NCBI RefSeq assembly: GCF_021442385.1
Contig: NZ_MUZA01000032.1
Coordinates: forward strand, 1 to 62,881
From: Micromonospora sp. MH99
GTDB lineage: Bacteria; Actinomycetota; Actinomycetes; Mycobacteriales; Micromonosporaceae
Direction: 5' to 3'
DNA: 62,881 nt
Position numbers and translations under genes: made by a program. Below, piece after piece: positions 58,293 to 62,881 of this stretch; the first letter of the stretch is position 1; each line of letters begins with the position of its first letter. The notes under the pieces are model-generated. The model searched no databases. It was not told the DNA's origin and was given only the letters and a program-made list of their open reading frames with translations.

Positions 58293-59366
58293 ATGGTCGC
58301 AACTATCCGGTACGAGGACATCGTCAAGGTCCCGAAGGCGCTGCTGCACGACCACCTCGACGGCGGGCTGCGGCCGGCGACGATCGTCGAGCTGGCCGCG
58401 GAGGTGGGACACGAGCTGCCCACCACCGACCCGGAGGCGCTCGGACGCTGGTTCGTCGACGCCGCCGACTCCGGGTCGCTGGAGCGTTACCTGGAGACGT
58501 TCGCGCACACCGTGGCGGTCATGCAGACCGGGCCGGCGCTGCGCCGGGTGGCGCGGGAGTGCGCGCTGGACCTGGCCGCCGACGGGGTCGTCTACGCCGA
58601 GGTGCGCTTCGCCCCCGAGCAGCACCTGGAACAGGACCTGAGCCTGGACGAGGTGGTCGAGGCCGTGCTGGCCGGGTTCGCCGAGGGCACCGCGCAGGCC
58701 GTCGAGGCGGGCCTGACCATCCGGGTGGGCACCCTGCTCACCGCCATGCGGCACGCGGCGCGCTCCCAGGAGATCGCCGAGCTGGCGGTGCGGCACCGCG
58801 ACGCCGGGGTGGTCGGCTTCGACATCGCCGGCGCCGAGGCGGGCTTCCCGCCCACCCGGCACCTGGACGCCTTCGAATACCTGCAACGAGAGAACTTCCA
58901 CTTCACCATCCACGCCGGTGAGGCGTTCGGTCTGCCGTCGATCTGGCAGGCGATCCAGTGGTGCGGCGCGGACCGGCTCGGTCACGGCGTACGGATCGTG
59001 GACGACATCGCCGCCGACGGCGCGCTGGGCCGGCTGGCCGCGTACGTGCGGGACAAGCGGATCCCGCTGGAGCTCTGCCCCTCGTCGAACGTGCAGACCG
59101 GCGCGGTGGCCTCGATCGCCGACCACCCGATCGGGCTCCTGCGCGACCTGCGGTTCCGGGCCACCGTCAACACCGACAACCGGCTGATGAGCGGCACCTC
59201 CATGTCGCGGGAGATGTCGCTGCTGGTGGAGACGTTCGGCTACGGCTGGCGCGAGCTGCAGTGGTTCACCATCAACGCGATGAAGAGCGCCTTCATCCCG
59301 TTCGACGAGCGACTGCGGATCATCGACGAGGTGATCAAGCCGGCGTACGCCAAGCTGCTGCCCTGA
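58293..59366 (+). CDS. add: Adenosine deaminase
   Basis: Deaminates adenosine and deoxyadenosine to inosine forms in purine salvage. The 357-residue zinc amidohydrolase has HDHLDGGLRP (19-28, with zinc ligands H19 and H21), the FTIHAGE motif with ligand histidine and catalytic glutamate, RLGHGVRI, and NTDNRLMSG with the catalytic aspartate. The N after TD, where many enzymes have TDDP, is common in actinobacterial members as I recall them. The stop is 6 bp from the convergent kinase gene. Confidence 0.95.
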   Translation: MVATIRYEDIVKVPKALLHDHLDGGLRPATIVELAAEVGHELPTTDPEALGRWFVDAADSGSLERYLETFAHTVAVMQTGPALRRVARECALDLAADGVVYAEVRFAPEQHLEQDLSLDEVVEAVLAGFAEGTAQAVEAGLTIRVGTLLTAMRHAARSQEIAELAVRHRDAGVVGFDIAGAEAGFPPTRHLDAFEYLQRENFHFTIHAGEAFGLPSIWQAIQWCGADRLGHGVRIVDDIAADGALGRLAAYVRDKRIPLELCPSSNVQTGAVASIADHPIGLLRDLRFRATVNTDNRLMSGTSMSREMSLLVETFGYGWRELQWFTINAMKSAFIPFDERLRIIDEVIKPAYAKLLP

Positions 59367-59372
59367 TCCTCG

Positions 59373-59975
59373 TCAGCCGTGCGGGTGGCCGGCGAGCAGG
59401 CCGGCCACCCGGCGCAGCACCTCCCGGGCCCGGGCCGCCTCGGCGCCCAGCCCCATCTGCCGGCGCAGCACGGCGGGTTCCGCTCGCAGCAGGGCCACGC
59501 CGCGCCGGACCAGCACCCGGGGCGCCTTGCGCTGCTCGGACAGGTCGCGGGCCAGCCGGCGCAGGAAGGTCGCCCCGCGCGGACGGCGCAGCGCGTACGC
59601 CCCGGCGAGCAGCCCACGGCGGCGGCACTCCTCGACGATCTCGGCGGCGAAAATCCCTTCGGCCACGAAAAGTGGCGATCCGTCGACATCAAATGGCCGG
59701 GTGGCCACCCGTCGATCCGCGCCGATCGCATAAACCGGCACATCGGCACGGCCCTCGCGGGCAAGTCGAGCAATCGTTTCGACGGCGGTCAACGCGTCCC
59801 AGGACTGCGGCGATTCCCAATCGACCTGGCCGTTTCGTCGCGGCAACGTAGGGTCATCGCCGTCTTTGTAGAAGTCGTCCAAACACAGCACCGGCAGGCC
59901 GGTTTGCTGCGCTATGTACGACTTTCCGGAGCCTGAGGGGCCGGCGAGCAGGACAACGCGGTGGGGATGTTCCAT
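59373..59975 (-). CDS. Uridine kinase-like P-loop protein
   Basis: A 200-residue P-loop NTPase of the uridine kinase/phosphoribulokinase type. The Walker A is GPSGSGKS (12-19), followed by LPVLCLDDFYKDGDDPTLPRRNGQVDWESPQSWD, which corresponds to the substrate-binding DxFY...DWDxPxxxD region of uridine kinases. VYAIGADRR and FVAEGIFAAEIV also fit. The substrate could be uridine or cytidine, in keeping with the nucleoside genes around it. It is convergent with add and divergent from the histidine kinase gene. Confidence 0.85.
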   Translation of the reverse strand: MEHPHRVVLLAGPSGSGKSYIAQQTGLPVLCLDDFYKDGDDPTLPRRNGQVDWESPQSWDALTAVETIARLAREGRADVPVYAIGADRRVATRPFDVDGSPLFVAEGIFAAEIVEECRRRGLLAGAYALRRPRGATFLRRLARDLSEQRKAPRVLVRRGVALLRAEPAVLRRQMGLGAEAARAREVLRRVAGLLAGHPHG

Positions 59976-60096
59976 TACCTTCAGTTACTCCGGCCAGACG
60001 GACTGCTATCAAATCGCATCAACATCTCATCACACCTTCGGCCGGGGACAACCTGGGCTTTCTTCTTGCCGACCGGCGTGATGGAATCTCGGGGGT

Positions 60097-60139
60097 CCGA
60101 CCCGCCGGGTCGGTCGCTGGGCGTTGCCCGGGGCAACGC
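60097..60139 (+). promoter_or_regulatory. Two hairpins in the 5' leader of the CvnA-like kinase gene
   Basis: CCGACCC (60097-60103) pairs with GGGTCGG (60107-60113) around GCC. GCGTTGCC (60121-60128) pairs with GGCAACGC (60132-60139) around CGG. They end 30 nt before the GTG start and may affect expression. Confidence 0.4.
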
Positions 60140-60168
60140 GTTCAAGCTGTAATCGCGAGGGCGGTGAC

Positions 60169-62881
60169 GTGAGCAAACGGCCAAAGACGGCGGGCTCCTT
60201 CCTGTCGCGGCTGCGCCGGCCGGCCAGCCGGCTCCGGGACATGCCGATCTGGTCCAAGCTCGGTCTCATCATGATCGTGCCGACCATCGCCACGGTCGTG
60301 GTGGGTACCAGTGGTCTCGTCGACCACCTGGAGACGCTCAACAATGCCAACCGAGCCGGCGACCTGGCCAACCTGTCGAGCTATTCGGGTGACCTGGTCG
60401 ACAAACTCCAGGACGAGCGGACCTCCGCCGTGCTGCTGTTGCAGGCCACCGGGACGCAGCCGAAGGCGCAGTACCAGGAGGCCTACAACCGGGCGAACAC
60501 CCGGGTCGACCAGGCGACGAGCCCCTACCGGCAGCAGCGGGGCGACGTGGAGGACCTGCCGAGCAGCCTTGAGGGCCTGCTCGGCGGCATCGACCAGAAC
60601 CTGCAGGAGCTGCCGGGCGTCCGCAGTCAGGTGTTCAACGGCAAGCTGAAGCTCGCCGAGGCCGTCCAGGCGTACGAGGGTCTGATCAACGACCTGCTCG
60701 CCATCCGGGACTCGGCCACCCAGCTCGCCGGCAACAACGAGCTCAGCGACCGGATGCGGGCCGCGGCAGCGGTCGCCCGGGAGAAGGAGTTCCTGTCGCT
60801 CCGACGGGTCGTCGTGCACCGCGCGCTCGGCGTGCAGGGTGGGCGCCGACTGACCCCGGCGCTGCGCACCGACTACATCGCCAGCGGCACCGGCCAGCAG
60901 CAGGCGCTGCAGAGCTTCAAGGCGGTAGCCAGCCCCGACGAGGCGAAGTTCCACGACCAGACCGTCGCCGGCGGCGACCGGCGCGAGGCGCAGAACTACA
61001 CCGGCTGGATCGACGGCAACACCACAGGCGACATGAGCAACGCCCCGTTCGGCACCGACCAGTGGGAATCGGCCATGACGGCCAACGCCAAGCTGATCCG
61101 CGCCGTCGAGACGAAGCTCGACGGTGACGTGGTCGCCGAGGCCGACAACCTCCGGTCGGACGTCCAGCGCCAGGTGTTCCTGGAGACCGGCCTGCTGCTC
61201 AGCATGCTGCTGCTGGCCATCCTCTTCGCGTACCTGGTCGCCCGCTCGATGGCCCGCTCGCTGCGTGAGCTGCGCCAGGGCGCCCTCTCCGTCGCCCAGT
61301 ACGGGCTGCCGCAGGCGGTGGCCCGACTCCGCGACCCGCAGGTCGTCGGGCAGCTCTCCCCGGTGCAGCTGGCCAACCAGATCGCCGAGCCGCTGCCCGT
61401 CCGCAGCAAGGACGAGTTCGGCCAGGTGACCGAGGCGTTCAACGCCGTCCACCTGGAAGCCGTCCGGACGGCCGCCGAGCAGGCGGCACTGCGCGCCTCC
61501 GTCGCGACGATGTTCGTCAACCTGGCCCGCCGTTCGCAGATCCTGGTCGACCGCCTCATCGGGCACCTCGACCGGCTGGAGCGCGGCGAGGAGGACCCGG
61601 ACCGGCTGGCCGAGCTGTTCCAGCTCGACCACCTGGCCACCCGGATGCGCCGCAACGACGAGAACCTGCTCGTCCTCGCGGGCGCCGACTCCACGCGCGT
61701 GCAACGCGAGCCGGCTGCGCTCATCGACGTGCTGCGCGCCGCGCAGTCCGAGGTCGAGCACTACACCCGCATCGAGTTCGGGGTCATCGACCGCGACATC
61801 GAGGTCGCCGCGCACGCGGTCAACGACCTGGTGCACCTCGTCGCCGAGCTGTTCGACAACGCCACCGCGTTCTCCCCTCCGGACTCGCAGGTCATGGTCG
61901 AGGCCCGTCGGGTCGGTGACCGCGCCTCGCTGTACGTGGAGGACCGCGGCATCGGCATCAGCCGCGAGCAGCTGCACGAGCTCAACGAAAAGCTCGCGAC
62001 GCCGCCGCAGGTGGACGTGGCCGTCTCCCGGATGATGGGCCTGGTCGTGGTCGCCCGCCTGGCGTCGCGGCACGGCGTTCGCGTCGAGCTGCGCCCCGGC
62101 GCCGACCGCGGCACGGTCGCCGACGTGACCCTGCCCACCTCGGTGCTGGTGCCCCGCGCGCTCTCCGGCCGGGTGCAGCAGCCGCCGGCCCTGCCCGCGG
62201 CCGGCCCGCAGCACAACGGGCCCGCGCCGGTCCTCGGCGCGCTGCCCGCGCTGGGCAACGGCCCCCGCCCCGGCGAGTCCGGCAACCAGGTCACCCTGGG
62301 CGGTCGGCCGTTCGACCCGGCATCGCGCAACGGCGCCGGCACGCCCGCCAACACCGGTGCGTACCGCTCGATGCCCGCCTGGTCGGACCTGACCGGCGCG
62401 AGCGCGAGCAACGGGGTCAACGGCGGCGACGGTTTCACGCCCCGGACGGCCAACGGCCAGACCATCGACCCGCTGCCGCAGCGGCGGGCCGGCGACGAGC
62501 CGACCACCACCGGCCAGCAGCCGACCATCCCCCGGCAGTTGCCCAGCAGCCCGGAGGCCCACCCGTACTCCGCGCCGCCGGTCTCCGCGCAGCCGTACCC
62601 CGGTGCGCCGGTCTCCGCCTCGCCGGCGTCCGGCCAGCCGTACTCCGGTCAGCCCTACTCGGGTGCGCCGTACGGCAGCCCGCCGGTGTCCGCCGCTCCG
62701 GCCTCCGGCCAGCCGTACGCCGGTCCGCCGGTGTCCGCGTCGCCGGTCTCGGCCTCCCCGGCGTCCGGCCAGCCGTACTCGGCGCCGCCGGCCTCCGGCC
62801 AGTCGTTCAGCGGCTTCACGCCCCGGTCCGCCCCGCCCGCCCCGGCGTCCAGCGCTCCGGCGCCGCCGGCCTGGCCGCCGG
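60169..62881 (+). CDS. CvnA-type sensor histidine kinase, partial at window end
   Basis: The first 904 residues of a kinase cut off by the window edge. After a basic N terminus a first helix (about 29-47) is followed by a large extracytoplasmic region (about 48-335), mostly helical, that fits the nitrate/nitrite-sensing (NIT) domain with DKLQDERTSAVLLLQATG. A second helix (about 340-362) and a HAMP-like stretch come next. The atypical phosphoacceptor region FVNLARRSQILVDRLIGHLDRLE precedes an ATPase domain with ELFDNATAFSPPDS and VEDRGIGIS. The C-terminal tail has proline/serine repeats such as ASGQPYSG. This is the layout of conservon kinases (CvnA), which precede CvnB, C and D. GTG at 60169 follows GAGGGCGG. 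Confidence 0.9.
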   Translation, partial: MSKRPKTAGSFLSRLRRPASRLRDMPIWSKLGLIMIVPTIATVVVGTSGLVDHLETLNNANRAGDLANLSSYSGDLVDKLQDERTSAVLLLQATGTQPKAQYQEAYNRANTRVDQATSPYRQQRGDVEDLPSSLEGLLGGIDQNLQELPGVRSQVFNGKLKLAEAVQAYEGLINDLLAIRDSATQLAGNNELSDRMRAAAAVAREKEFLSLRRVVVHRALGVQGGRRLTPALRTDYIASGTGQQQALQSFKAVASPDEAKFHDQTVAGGDRREAQNYTGWIDGNTTGDMSNAPFGTDQWESAMTANAKLIRAVETKLDGDVVAEADNLRSDVQRQVFLETGLLLSMLLLAILFAYLVARSMARSLRELRQGALSVAQYGLPQAVARLRDPQVVGQLSPVQLANQIAEPLPVRSKDEFGQVTEAFNAVHLEAVRTAAEQAALRASVATMFVNLARRSQILVDRLIGHLDRLERGEEDPDRLAELFQLDHLATRMRRNDENLLVLAGADSTRVQREPAALIDVLRAAQSEVEHYTRIEFGVIDRDIEVAAHAVNDLVHLVAELFDNATAFSPPDSQVMVEARRVGDRASLYVEDRGIGISREQLHELNEKLATPPQVDVAVSRMMGLVVVARLASRHGVRVELRPGADRGTVADVTLPTSVLVPRALSGRVQQPPALPAAGPQHNGPAPVLGALPALGNGPRPGESGNQVTLGGRPFDPASRNGAGTPANTGAYRSMPAWSDLTGASASNGVNGGDGFTPRTANGQTIDPLPQRRAGDEPTTTGQQPTIPRQLPSSPEAHPYSAPPVSAQPYPGAPVSASPASGQPYSGQPYSGAPYGSPPVSAAPASGQPYAGPPVSASPVSASPASGQPYSAPPASGQSFSGFTPRSAPPAPASSAPAPPAWPP

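Noticed and set aside
60142..62562. An 806-codon minus-strand open frame over the histidine kinase
   Set aside because: The plus strand encodes a kinase with NIT-like, ATPase and tail regions; the antisense frame has no recognisable protein.

Overview
The window is high-GC (about 70% or more) actinobacterial chromosome. Its style points to a Micromonosporaceae genome, probably Micromonospora or a close relative: GTG/TTG starts, many genes with a -10 element directly before the start codon and no Shine-Dalgarno, tightly packed convergent genes, and long palindromes between genes. The genus is inference from gene content and memory of the family. There is no phage, plasmid, integrase, transposase, CRISPR array or secondary-metabolite cluster. 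Most of the window is ordinary core genome with about 63 recognisable protein genes and two tRNAs.

Layout. 1-660: tandem repeats, a palindrome and tRNA-Ala(CGC). 0.65-7.6 kb: DedA protein, small unknowns, a 4'-phosphopantetheinyl transferase and a coupled secreted protein/vWA protein pair. 7.6-20 kb: protein O-mannosyltransferase, rsmI, metG, TatD nuclease, rsmA, ispE and an ABC-F ATPase. 19.9-23 kb: tandem DUF4383-like membrane proteins, a TetR regulator and a fatty-acid desaturase with a likely operator. 23.3-31 kb: tRNA-Gln, glmU, prs, rplY (L25/CTC), pth, then cysQ-like, cysD and cysN for sulfate activation. 31-34.7 kb: two palindromes, galE-galK and a CorC-like protein. 34.7-39.5 kb: trpS, a 2'-5' RNA ligase-like protein, YihY, GntR and small genes. 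39.6-46.4 kb: a maltose/alpha-glucoside locus (GH13 glucosidase, LacI regulator, malE-F-G transporter) with operator-like sites.

47-60 kb is a nucleoside uptake and salvage region: a BmpA-type lipoprotein, a double-domain ATPase and two permeases, then cytidine deaminase, thymidine phosphorylase, adenosine deaminase and a uridine-kinase-like protein. A TetR-GAPDH pair with its own operator sits inside this block, and the cytidine deaminase carries an unusual C-terminal extension. The window ends inside a large CvnA-type histidine kinase with an extracellular nitrate/nitrite-sensing-like region, probably the first gene of a conservon.

The most unusual signals are: an in-frame palindromic element inside the rlmA-like methyltransferase; two perfect palindromes between cysN and galK; a short ORF translationally coupled to ispE; repeated 8-nt stems able to form alternative hairpins between the BmpA gene and its ATPase; and a CTG start candidate with a perfect Shine-Dalgarno. 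I found no clearly new multi-gene defence or biosynthetic system.
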